From Myxococcales bacterium (GTDB lineage: Bacteria > Myxococcota_A > Polyangia > Polyangiales > Ga0077539), in assembly GCA_013298625.1 (NCBI GenBank), contig JAAFIF010000006.1:124001-188000 (forward strand): DNA of 64,000 nt. Reading direction: 5' to 3'. Every line of letters begins with the position of its first letter. Within the stretch, counting starts at the first letter, position 1. A program made the position numbers and the translations under genes. Of this stretch, positions 35,395 to 42,802 are shown in pieces. The notes beneath the pieces are model-generated. The model had not been told where the DNA came from and searched no databases. It was given only the letters and a program-made list of their open reading frames with translations.

Positions 35395-35444
35395 AACCAA
35401 GACCGCGACGATCGTCGTCGTCTTCTCGGTCCGCGGTCTTGGTT
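35395..35444 (-). terminator. Long hairpin upstream of the kinase gene
   Basis: AACCAAGACCGCG and CGCGGTCTTGGTT form a perfect 13-bp stem with a 24-base loop, about 20 bases before the kinase start on the minus strand. On that strand the stem is followed by TTTAGAAA. It may terminate the upstream transcript or act as a leader element of the kinase operon. Confidence 0.5.
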
Positions 35445-35485
35445 CGACTCGATTTCGACGGCTCGTTGAAAGAGCTGATCCGCTT

Positions 35486-35502
35486 GGGCATCTTCGATGC
35501 CC
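35486..35502 (-). terminator. Hairpin after the duplicated-domain gene
   Basis: GGGCATC, loop TTC, GATGCCC form a tight 7-bp stem about 28 bases after the stop of the gene at 35530. It is a likely terminator, though without a clear T-run. Confidence 0.45.
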
Positions 35503-35529
35503 GTCGCGGGCGCGGTATCGAGCGAAGGG

Positions 35530-36369
35530 TTACTGCGTCGCGACGGTCTGTCCGTTGGCGAAGGTGATGCGCTCGGCGAAGAGCGCGACGCCGCGAGCAT
35601 ACTGGTCGCCGCGGCCCTGGACCGCGAGGCGCTGACCGACGGCGAGGCTCTGCTGCGCGGCGGCCTGAGAGAGCGAGCGGTCGAAGGCGATGCTCGTCCC
35701 GTCCTGCAAGAGTACGCCGCGGATGTTGCCGCGCGGGCCGACGAGGAGGGTTTGCACCGTTCCGCTCGCGGTGCGCTGCGGGAGGGTGGCCATGTGCTGG
35801 CGCATCATCGCCATGCGTCCGTGGCCGCCCTGCGCGCCCGGTCCGCCCTGCATTCCGCGACGTCCGTGGCCGAACCCGCGGCCGGCGTGCATCCCGCGGC
35901 GCCCGTGGCCGAAGCCGCCCGGCTGCTGCGCGCCAGGTCCGCCCTGCGCGCCGGGCTGCTGCGTGAACCGCTGGATCATGCGCGGGTTGGGCTGCACGAG
36001 GACGTTGCCCGAGGCGTCACGAACGGTGGCGCCCATGATGGTGTTGGGGCTCTGCGCCGAGGCGTATCCCTGCACTTGGATGCGCGCTCCGACGCCGAGC
36101 GACTGCGCCGCGCGGTCTCCGTGGCGGCCGAGCATCACGATCTTGCCCGAGTCGAGCACGACTCCCTGAACGCGGCCCATCGGGCCGAGGACGAAGCGGG
36201 TGATCGCTCCTTGCGCGCTCGTCGCGCTGAACGCGATCGGCGTGTGCTGGCGGCCCTGCGCAGGCTGCGCGACGGGAGCAGACTGGGCCCAGGCGACGGC
36301 GCCTCCGAGAGCGAGCGTGGCGCCGAGGGCGAGCGAGACGGCGATGCGGCGGAGCGTGAGCTTCTTCAT
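35530..36369 (-). CDS. Exported protein with duplicated domain and Gly/His/Arg-rich linker
   Basis: This is a 279-residue exported protein with a signal peptide (SLALGATLALGGAVAWAQ). Two related domains are seen, one with FVLGPMGRVQGVVLDSG and the other with LLVGPRGNIRGVLLQDG; both probably form small beta-barrels of the OB/DUF5666 kind. They are joined by a low-complexity linker with GHGRRGMHAGR repeats, which could bind metal or surfaces. It lies upstream of the kinase/activator pair on the same strand, and a sigma54-like promoter with three upstream repeats precedes it. Function unknown. Confidence 0.82.
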   Translation of the reverse strand: MKKLTLRRIAVSLALGATLALGGAVAWAQSAPVAQPAQGRQHTPIAFSATSAQGAITRFVLGPMGRVQGVVLDSGKIVMLGRHGDRAAQSLGVGARIQVQGYASAQSPNTIMGATVRDASGNVLVQPNPRMIQRFTQQPGAQGGPGAQQPGGFGHGRRGMHAGRGFGHGRRGMQGGPGAQGGHGRMAMMRQHMATLPQRTASGTVQTLLVGPRGNIRGVLLQDGTSIAFDRSLSQAAAQQSLAVGQRLAVQGRGDQYARGVALFAERITFANGQTVATQ

Positions 36370-36443
36370 GGTGTGCTTCACTTTCGGTCTCTCGTCGGTG
36401 CTGCCGCGTCGTGCGGTGTGTCGCGAGAGTCGGCGAGAGCTAA

Positions 36444-36459
36444 TGCGGGGTTCGTGCCA
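36444..36459 (-). promoter_or_regulatory. Candidate sigma54 promoter
   Basis: On the minus strand TGGCACG, four bases, then CCGCA stand where a -24/-12 promoter would be, with GG and GC ten bases apart. The -24 half is perfect; the -12 half has two changes from TTGCA. The gene at 36369 would be transcribed from about 63 bases before its start. The neighbouring NtrC-type activator supports this. Confidence 0.4.
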
Positions 36460-36506
36460 ACGGGGTGCGGTCGAGAATATCCAGCAAAAATGCTGACAAT
36501 CAGCGT

Positions 36507-36563
36507 GGTGTCGCTCTGCGATACGGGTGTCGCGATTCGTGACAGGTGTCGCGACGGGTGACG
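36507..36563. promoter_or_regulatory. Three GGTGTCGC repeats, 19 bp apart
   Basis: GGTGTCGC recurs at 36507, 36526 and 36545, exactly 19 bp apart, and the remaining 11 bases of each unit share a G...AC pattern. The site lies between the duplicated-domain gene and the RNA-repair operon, which are divergent. Its position relative to two sigma54-like promoters fits an activator-binding region. Confidence 0.55.
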
Positions 36564-36576
36564 CTCGCAGGGGCTT

Positions 36577-36592
36577 CGGGGCGTCTCTTGCG
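36577..36592 (+). promoter_or_regulatory. Weak sigma54-like promoter before the RNA-repair operon
   Basis: CGGGGCG, four bases, then TTGCG has GG and GC ten bases apart with a perfect TTGC at -12, but the -24 half matches poorly. Transcription would start about 49 bases before the RNA ligase gene. In such GC-rich DNA a chance match is possible. Confidence 0.25.
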
Positions 36593-36651
36593 GACGCGCG
36601 CCCGCGTGCGTATCGCTCGCGGCCCGCAGGACGGCGGTGAAGGGGCGCGCG

Positions 36652-37341
36652 ATGGGATCGATTCCGCACAAGTTTCCGAGGACGCCGCATTTGTTCGGCT
36701 CGCTCTCGACCCGGGACGACCGGGTGTTGAGCGAGGCCGACACGCTGCGGCTGCTCAGCGAGCCTTTATCGGTCGAAGAGAAGATCGACGGCGCCAACGT
36801 GGGCGTGAGCTTCGATGACGAGGGCGCGCTGGTGATCCAGAACCGCGGTCACTACCTGGGGCCCGGCGAGCACGCGCAGTACGGGCGGCTGTGGCCGTTT
36901 GTGAACGAGCGGCTCGACGCGCTCTTCGACGTCCTGTCGAGCGATCGCATCTTGTTCGGCGAGTGGTGCTTCGCGAAGCACTCGATCGTGTACGACCAAT
37001 TGCCGTCGTTCTTCGTCGCGTTCGACCTGTACGACAAGCGCGACGGCTCGTTTGCCGATCGGGCTGCGCTCGAGATCGCCTGCGAAAAGACTGGGTGTAC
37101 GGCGGTTCCGCGCCTGGCCGAACGCGCGGTGTTGCGCACGACTGCGGCGCTCGACGCGATGATCGGGCGCTCGACGTGGGGCCCCGACCGCGCCGAGGGC
37201 GTCTACCTCCGACGCGAGTCCGAGGGGCGCCTCGTGGGCCGCTACAAGTGGGTCCGCAAGGACTTCACCGCTGGCATCACCGAACACTGGAACAGCAAGC
37301 CCCTCGTCCCCAACAAGCTCGCCCGCGGAGGCGCGTCGTGA
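36652..37341 (+). CDS. ATP-dependent RNA ligase
   Basis: This 229-residue ligase has the nucleotidyltransferase motifs in order. Motif I is EEKIDGAN, with Lys44 forming the AMP adduct. The motif III region is FGEWCFAKHSIVYD, IIIa FFVAFDLYDKRDG, IV AEGVYLR, and V GRYKWVRKDF. It seals 3'-OH and 5'-phosphate RNA ends via an adenylylated intermediate. The ATG at 36652 has AAGGGG upstream; a GTG at 36637 is possible. Its TGA overlaps the GTG of the HD-kinase gene by four bases, so ligase and end-healing enzyme are co-expressed. It lacks extra C-terminal domains. Confidence 0.9.
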   Translation: MGSIPHKFPRTPHLFGSLSTRDDRVLSEADTLRLLSEPLSVEEKIDGANVGVSFDDEGALVIQNRGHYLGPGEHAQYGRLWPFVNERLDALFDVLSSDRILFGEWCFAKHSIVYDQLPSFFVAFDLYDKRDGSFADRAALEIACEKTGCTAVPRLAERAVLRTTAALDAMIGRSTWGPDRAEGVYLRRESEGRLVGRYKWVRKDFTAGITEHWNSKPLVPNKLARGGAS

Positions 37342-38591
37342 CCGCGGTGCTGCTCCCGGTGCGCGCCGAGACTGCGCGCGGCTCGCTGTTGGACGACGTC
37401 CGCAGCGGTCGCTCGCGGTCGGTGGCGGCTCACGCTGCGCGCGCGCAGTGGCCCGAGCTCGACGCGCTCGAGCGCACCCCGCAAGACCCCGGCTGGCACG
37501 GCGAGGGCGACGTGCTGATTCACACGGACATGGTCCTGCGCGAGTGCGCGGCGATCGAGGGGGCTCTCTCGACCGAGCGCGAGCGAGGGCTCTTGCGGCT
37601 CTCGGCGCTCTTGCACGACATCGCCAAGCCCTTCACCACGCGGCGAGACGAAGAAGTGGGCCGCGTGATCGCGCGCGGTCACGAGCGGATGGGCGGCGTC
37701 GCGGTGCGGCAAGCGCTCTACGAATCGGGGCTCTCGGGCGACGATCGCAGGCATCTCTCGCAGCTCGTGGCGACGCACCACCTCGTCAAGCGCGCGGTCA
37801 AGCGCGCGGACGAGCCCGACGCGGGCGCGGCGCTCGATCGGCTGGCGACCCAGGTGGACACGCGGCTGCTCTGGGCGCTCGAGGTCGCGGACATGCGAGG
37901 GCGAGTCTGCGAAGACCAGGACGCGCAGCTCGAGCTGGTCTCGCTCTTTCGGATGCTCTGCGAAGAGCGCGGTGTCTTCGGCTGCGCGCCATCGCGGTGG
38001 GTGACGGACGAGTTTGTCTCGGGCGTGCGCTTCGCCAGCGATCGTGCGCGCAGGTACGCGCTCGACGAGGCGCATCGGCGCAGGCTCGCGGGGACCGTGA
38101 AGGACCGCTGGCAGGCTGAGGCGCTGGTGCACGAGCTCGCGCGGGTCGATCCGCCCGAGGTCATCGTGACCGTCGGCGTCGCGGGAGCAGGAAAATCCCA
38201 GGCGATCGACGCGCTCTCCGACGAGTGGACCCGCGTCTCGCCCGACGAGTGGCGCGAGGCGCACTACGGCGACGCGAGCGAGCAAGGAGACCCCGCGCAG
38301 GTGCACCGCGCGTGTCGCGAAGAGCTCAAAGAGGTCCTGCGCGCGCGAGGCCGGGCCGTGTACGACGCGACCAACGTGGTGGCCGACCGCAGGGCGCAGC
38401 TCTTGGAGCTTTGCCACGCGTACGGAGCGCGCGTCGAGCTGTGGGTGTTCGACGTCGATCCAGCGGTGGCCAAGGCGCGCAACCGGGCGCGCGAGCGAAG
38501 GGTTCCCGAGTCGGTGATCGAGCGGCAGTCCGCGAAGTTCGAGTGGCCCGCCCCGAACGAGGCACACGAAATCAAAGTGATCGAAGATTAG
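37338..38591 (+). CDS. HD-domain / polynucleotide kinase end-healing enzyme (HD-Pnk)
   Basis: This is a 417-residue two-domain protein. The N-terminal half is an HD phosphohydrolase (His62, His93-Asp94 in LLHDIAKP, His115), and the C-terminal half is a P-loop kinase with GVAGAGKSQ (about 281-289) and an RNRARERRVPESV lid. Enzymes of this layout, such as Runella HD-Pnk, open 2',3'-cyclic phosphates and phosphorylate 5'-OH ends. They thus prepare broken RNA for the ligase encoded just upstream. The start is GTG, overlapping the ligase stop. Substrate here may be tRNA cut by a nuclease or toxin; that is inference. Confidence 0.9.
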   Translation: MTAVLLPVRAETARGSLLDDVRSGRSRSVAAHAARAQWPELDALERTPQDPGWHGEGDVLIHTDMVLRECAAIEGALSTERERGLLRLSALLHDIAKPFTTRRDEEVGRVIARGHERMGGVAVRQALYESGLSGDDRRHLSQLVATHHLVKRAVKRADEPDAGAALDRLATQVDTRLLWALEVADMRGRVCEDQDAQLELVSLFRMLCEERGVFGCAPSRWVTDEFVSGVRFASDRARRYALDEAHRRRLAGTVKDRWQAEALVHELARVDPPEVIVTVGVAGAGKSQAIDALSDEWTRVSPDEWREAHYGDASEQGDPAQVHRACREELKEVLRARGRAVYDATNVVADRRAQLLELCHAYGARVELWVFDVDPAVAKARNRARERRVPESVIERQSAKFEWPAPNEAHEIKVIED

Positions 38592-39787
38592 CGCTCGAAA
38601 AGGCCTCTCAGCGCGCGGTCGGCGTCGGGCTGCGCTTCGCCCAGCGCGACGAGCGCGGCGCTGATCAGCGGGCGTCTGGAGGGCAGGGCTTCGGAGGGCG
38701 CAGAGAGGGCGCGGGCGAGGGCCGAGAGCGCCCGCTCTTGCGCTCGGACGCGGTCGAGCCAGCGGGCGAGCTCGGGGTCTGCGGGCGGACTCTGCGCGAG
38801 CGCTCCGTCGTTGGACGCGCGGTACGTCTGCAGACCGACGCGCAGGATCCATCGGTCGCGGTCGAAGAGGGCGTGCAGCGAGGGGAGCGCTCCGTCTCTG
38901 CACGCGATCTGCTCGCTGGCGCCGTCGCAGTCTGCGGGGCACGACTGCGGCGAGAGCGAGATGCGCGCGGCGCGGGTGGCGTCTGCGGCGTAGAGCTCGA
39001 GCAGCCAGCGAGGGCCCTCGAACTGGCGGAGGAGCACGACGGCTTCGTTCGCTCGATCGCCGGTAAAATCCCCGCGAAACGTGTCTTCTTCGATTCTCCA
39101 CACCCCGTCGAGCTCCGTCGTCTCGCGCAGGGCGCTGTCGGCGAAGGGGACGACGGTCTCGCCGCGCGCGCGGAGGATGGCTGTGTACGTGTTGTCGACC
39201 CGCGCGACGACGAGCGCGTTGCCGGCGCGAGAAGGGCAGCCGAAGTGGACGTCGTTGGCGCCGTCGGTGGCGTTGCGGACGAGCTCGTCGCGCTGGTGAA
39301 CGCGCGTTCGTTGCGCGGCGGGCGTCCCGAGGACGAAGGCGCGGAGCCCTGCGGCGAGGGCTGTGTTCGACGGGCGCTGCGCGGACTCGTCGGCGTCGCA
39401 GCGCGCGCGGAGTGGCTCGTCGTCGTCGCGCTGGGCGAGCTGCGCGAGGTCGACGCGCTGCTGTGATTGAGCGCCGGGCGCGTCGTTGATAAGCCGCACA
39501 CGAAATCGAGAGCCTTCGCCGCGTAGCCGCGCGTGGGCGCGCTCGACGGCCTCGCGAAAGAGCCCCGACGGAGCGATGACCGCGGCGTAGGGCAGGTCAG
39601 CTTCGGCGCGGTCCGCGTGCGGCGCAGGGCGGGGCAACGCGATCGCGGCGTCCGTCTGGGGCTGGGTTTGAGTCGGTGTCGGTGTCGGTGTCGTGCGCTG
39701 CGCTGGTGGGCGCGGCGCGGGCGTCGGCTGTGGGGGTGTGCAGCTGGCGAGCGAGACGACCAGGGCGAGGACAGTGCGATGTGGCAT
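38588..39787 (-). CDS. Lipoprotein of unknown function
   Basis: This is a 399-residue lipoprotein; the signal peptide ends in LASC (about residues 13-16), followed by a Pro/Thr/Gln-rich linker. The mature part contains DTFRGDFTGDRANEAVVLL, which resembles FG-GAP-like or VCBS-like phrases, but no full repeat domain is seen. It is convergent with the HD-Pnk gene, overlapping it by four bases. Function unknown. Confidence 0.8.
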   Translation of the reverse strand: MPHRTVLALVVSLASCTPPQPTPAPRPPAQRTTPTPTPTQTQPQTDAAIALPRPAPHADRAEADLPYAAVIAPSGLFREAVERAHARLRGEGSRFRVRLINDAPGAQSQQRVDLAQLAQRDDDEPLRARCDADESAQRPSNTALAAGLRAFVLGTPAAQRTRVHQRDELVRNATDGANDVHFGCPSRAGNALVVARVDNTYTAILRARGETVVPFADSALRETTELDGVWRIEEDTFRGDFTGDRANEAVVLLRQFEGPRWLLELYAADATRAARISLSPQSCPADCDGASEQIACRDGALPSLHALFDRDRWILRVGLQTYRASNDGALAQSPPADPELARWLDRVRAQERALSALARALSAPSEALPSRRPLISAALVALGEAQPDADRALRGLFER

Positions 39788-39800
39788 CGAGCGCGGGCGC

Positions 39801-41027
39801 TTACGGGATCACGCGCGCGAGGGGAAACGAGCGCTCGAATTGGTTCTGGTAGACGACGGCGACGTTCATGTCGCGGATCCAGAGGGAGTTTTCGTTGTTG
39901 GTCCACGCGTTGGTGGACCAGTTGGCCGAGCCCGTGGTGACCGTGGCGCCGTCGATGATGAGCACTTTGGAGTGCATCTCGTCGGTGCGAACGTTGACGC
40001 CAGCCATGCGCATGGAGGCGACGGAGGGGTCCATGGCGTAGGAGGCTCCTACGATTCCTCGGACGCGAACGCCGCGGCGGTGGGCGGCGCTGAGCGCGTC
40101 GGCGATGTCCTGGCGCGTGAAGGCCGAGACGGCGAAGTCGAGCGACGTGCGGGCGTTGTTGATCGCGTCGATGAGCGCGGTCTGCCAGCGCGGGGGCATG
40201 GTGCTCGGCGAGCGCGGCGAGAAGTACACGGCGAAGCGCGCGGCCGGAGAGGGCTCTGCTTCGGGCGCGATCGGGCCGAACATCCGCGTCTCGAACATGC
40301 GTCGAAACTCCGCGGCGTACGTGGCGATGGTGGGCGCGTCCTCGATGACGATCGCGTTGTTCTCGTCGGTGCAGAACGACTGGCGCGTCATGTTGGCGCT
40401 GGCGACCCAGATCCGCGCTCCGTCGGCGATGATGAACTTGTGGTGCATCAGCGTGGTGCGGCCGTCGTCGATGATCTGCACGCGCGGGTGCCCTTCGAGC
40501 CGCGAGAGGGCGCACGAGCGCGCGCCCATCACGACAGGGCACTGCTCGTCGTCGGTGACGATCCGCACGCGCAGCGCGGGGACCGCGGCGAGCCGCGCGA
40601 GCACGACGTCGACGAAGCACGCGCTGTTCGCTTGATAGAGCGCCATGTCGAGCGTCTGCGTGGCGCACGCGACGAGGTTGTTGAGCTGTCGCTGCAGTGC
40701 GTCGGTCCCCGGCGTAAACGTGGGCTCTTCGGTGTTGGGCGGCGTGCACGTCGCGGGGATCGGGGGGCACGCGCACGCAGGGGCCGCGTCGCGGGGTGCG
40801 TCCGTGGCGGCGTCGGGCGGCGAGGGCACGTCGATGGTTGCGTCCATGGGCGCTGCGACGTCGGGCAGCGACGGGACGTCCTCGGGCACCCCCGTGTCGA
40901 TCACGGCGCGGTCGGGGAGGACGCCGGTGTCGACGCGGCCGCTGTCGACGAAGGGCTCGGGCTCCGCCGGGCAGCCGACGAGCGCGAAGAGCGAGAGCGA
41001 AAGCGCAGAGCGACGCAGCAAAGACAT
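39801..41027 (-). CDS. Phospholipase D-like lipoprotein
   Basis: This is a 408-residue lipoprotein (lipobox ALVGC, about residues 15-19) with an Asp/Pro-rich linker up to about residue 85. The rest is a phospholipase D-superfamily protein with two HKD motifs: MHHKFIIADGARIW with ASANM, and MHSKVLIIDGATVT with GSANW. Both have the His, Lys and Asp needed for the two-half active site. Substrates can be phospholipids or nucleic acids, so the target is not fixed. It ends 14 bases upstream of the gene at 39787 on the same strand. Confidence 0.9.
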   Translation of the reverse strand: MSLLRRSALSLSLFALVGCPAEPEPFVDSGRVDTGVLPDRAVIDTGVPEDVPSLPDVAAPMDATIDVPSPPDAATDAPRDAAPACACPPIPATCTPPNTEEPTFTPGTDALQRQLNNLVACATQTLDMALYQANSACFVDVVLARLAAVPALRVRIVTDDEQCPVVMGARSCALSRLEGHPRVQIIDDGRTTLMHHKFIIADGARIWVASANMTRQSFCTDENNAIVIEDAPTIATYAAEFRRMFETRMFGPIAPEAEPSPAARFAVYFSPRSPSTMPPRWQTALIDAINNARTSLDFAVSAFTRQDIADALSAAHRRGVRVRGIVGASYAMDPSVASMRMAGVNVRTDEMHSKVLIIDGATVTTGSANWSTNAWTNNENSLWIRDMNVAVVYQNQFERSFPLARVIP

Positions 41028-41134
41028 GGAATGCGATCGTACAACGACCGCGTTGCCCCCTTCGTGTCCAATCGCAGCGGCGCTCGTGCGACCCGTCTCG
41101 AATCCGTTGTATACCGCCCCGAACCACGGCACTG

Positions 41135-41770
41135 ATGAGCGAGACCACTGATTCACCTGCAAAAGAAGCGGACAACCGCGGCACGACCCGCGCCGAGCGC
41201 GAGGTGAGGGCGCTCCCCGTGGTCGCCGTGTGCGTGCTCTTGCTCACGGCGGCGGTGGCCCTCTACGCCGGTCGTCGCGAGGGGCCGGCGCGCGCTGCGG
41301 CCGTCGAAGCGCCGAGCGCCGTGCGCGACGCGGATCACTACGTCGAGGGCTCTGCGCCGTGGGTGGCCGAGCGGTTCTTGCGTGCGTGGATGCGGCAGCG
41401 CTACGACCTCGCGCGGGACCTCGCGTTGGGCGCGCTGCGAGATCGCTGCGAGCTTCGGCAGCGCGAGCTCGACGCGCTCGAGCCGTCGCAGCGGGCTGAG
41501 ATCGATCGAACCCGGTCGTTTACCGCGGCGACGCACTACGACCTCGAGCACGTCGAGTCGCGAGACCTCCCGCCGGACGCCGAGGGACGAGCGCGCAAAG
41601 AAGTGCGGGGACAGGGGCACGCGCGCGGCTCGTACGCGGGGTATCGCGTAGACTCACGGCGAGGTCAGACCTTCATCTTGGTGCAGGTCGACGGGCGTTG
41701 GCGCGTGGCGGATCGCACGTGGGAGCGCCTCGCGGGAGATCGCGACGCCGACGCGGGCGCCGGTCTCTGA
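41135..41770 (+). CDS. Membrane protein of unknown function
   Basis: This is a 211-residue protein with one N-terminal membrane helix (VVAVCVLLLTAAVALYAG). A soluble domain rich in charged residues follows (WVAERFLRAWMRQRYDLARD), probably with an alpha-beta fold ending in FILVQVDGRWRVADRTW. Similar layouts are seen in small exported domains of the SnoaL/NTF2 type, but this is not certain. It is divergent from the phospholipase D-like gene. Confidence 0.7.
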   Translation: MSETTDSPAKEADNRGTTRAEREVRALPVVAVCVLLLTAAVALYAGRREGPARAAAVEAPSAVRDADHYVEGSAPWVAERFLRAWMRQRYDLARDLALGALRDRCELRQRELDALEPSQRAEIDRTRSFTAATHYDLEHVESRDLPPDAEGRARKEVRGQGHARGSYAGYRVDSRRGQTFILVQVDGRWRVADRTWERLAGDRDADAGAGL

Positions 41771-41807
41771 GCGCTCGCGCCGAGCGATCACCACCCGAGG
41801 AGCGCCC

Positions 41808-42764
41808 GTGAACGACGAGATCGAAGCCTTCATCGCACGCACGATCGAGCTGCGCGTGCTCGAGCCGGACGCCGAAGCGGACTCGTGCGGATCGACGTTC
41901 GAGCAGTTCGTCCGCGATCGCATGGACGAGTGGCACGCGGCCATCGACGCCTTCGATCAGCGCGGAACCGACGGGCTCTCGCGCGAGGTGTTCGTCACTC
42001 GCTCAGCGCTCGAGCTGTGCACGCGCGCCGATCAAAACCCGCCGTGGACACGCACGCTGGCGCTGGCGGCGGAGCTTCGTCGCGTGACGGCGTGCAGCCC
42101 CATCGACCGGCCGTGCATCGAGGCCGTCGCGGCGCTTCGGTCGCGCTGGGAGCCTGGTTTTCGTCAGTCCAAACGCTGGCAGATGACGGTCTCGCTGTTG
42201 AGCCCAGCGTGGGCCGTCCCGTGGATCGTCCAGCCGTGCCGAGAGATCACGCGCACGATCCGCGGGGTGTGGACGGACCGACCGTCGCCCCTCGCGCCGT
42301 GGATCGCTTTGTGGTCGCGGGGGGTGTGGGCGATGCCGCTCGGAGACGGCGGCGTGGGCGTGTGGGTTCCGCCCGTGGACGAGGGTGAAGAAGGGATCGA
42401 TCGCGCGCTCTCGCAGCGGCTCGTCAACGAGTGGACTCAGACGGACCTGACCGCGCTCGGCTTCTACGCGCCGCACACGCAGCGCGGGCCAGGGTGCGGC
42501 GGCGTCGAGTTCTTCGGCTACACGCAGACCGATCTGCTCGACCAACAAGAGCCGCTCTCGCTCAGGCCTCGCGCGCCGGCGATGGCGATCAACCCAGGGC
42601 CTCCGCCGGTCATGCCGCCGATCCCGACGAACATGCCAATGCCGACGCCCAACCTCCCTACGCCGCCGAGGCCGGTCACGGCGGAGGCAGAGCCCGCGCG
42701 AGAGCCGTCGCCCGATGAGCCCGTCTCGACGCTCGATCGCCTGCGACGTTGGTTCAAGAAGTAG
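41808..42764 (+). CDS. Unknown protein with Pro-rich C-terminus
   Basis: This is a 318-residue protein with a GTG start and GAGGAGCG upstream. The N-terminal region is helical, the middle contains RGVWAMPLGDGGVGVWVPP, and the last third is a Pro/Met/Thr-rich tail ending in RLRRWFKK. No family was recognised. It lies 37 bases after the previous gene and may be co-transcribed with it. Confidence 0.65.
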   Translation: MNDEIEAFIARTIELRVLEPDAEADSCGSTFEQFVRDRMDEWHAAIDAFDQRGTDGLSREVFVTRSALELCTRADQNPPWTRTLALAAELRRVTACSPIDRPCIEAVAALRSRWEPGFRQSKRWQMTVSLLSPAWAVPWIVQPCREITRTIRGVWTDRPSPLAPWIALWSRGVWAMPLGDGGVGVWVPPVDEGEEGIDRALSQRLVNEWTQTDLTALGFYAPHTQRGPGCGGVEFFGYTQTDLLDQQEPLSLRPRAPAMAINPGPPPVMPPIPTNMPMPTPNLPTPPRPVTAEAEPAREPSPDEPVSTLDRLRRWFKK

Positions 42765-42802
42765 CGCAGAGGGGACGCTTGATTGCGGGGGTGGATATTC
42801 AA

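Noticed and set aside
35441..35530. A fourth tRNA-like element near the kinase gene
   Set aside because: It has hairpins and a GTTCGAC string, but acceptor and T stems do not pair.
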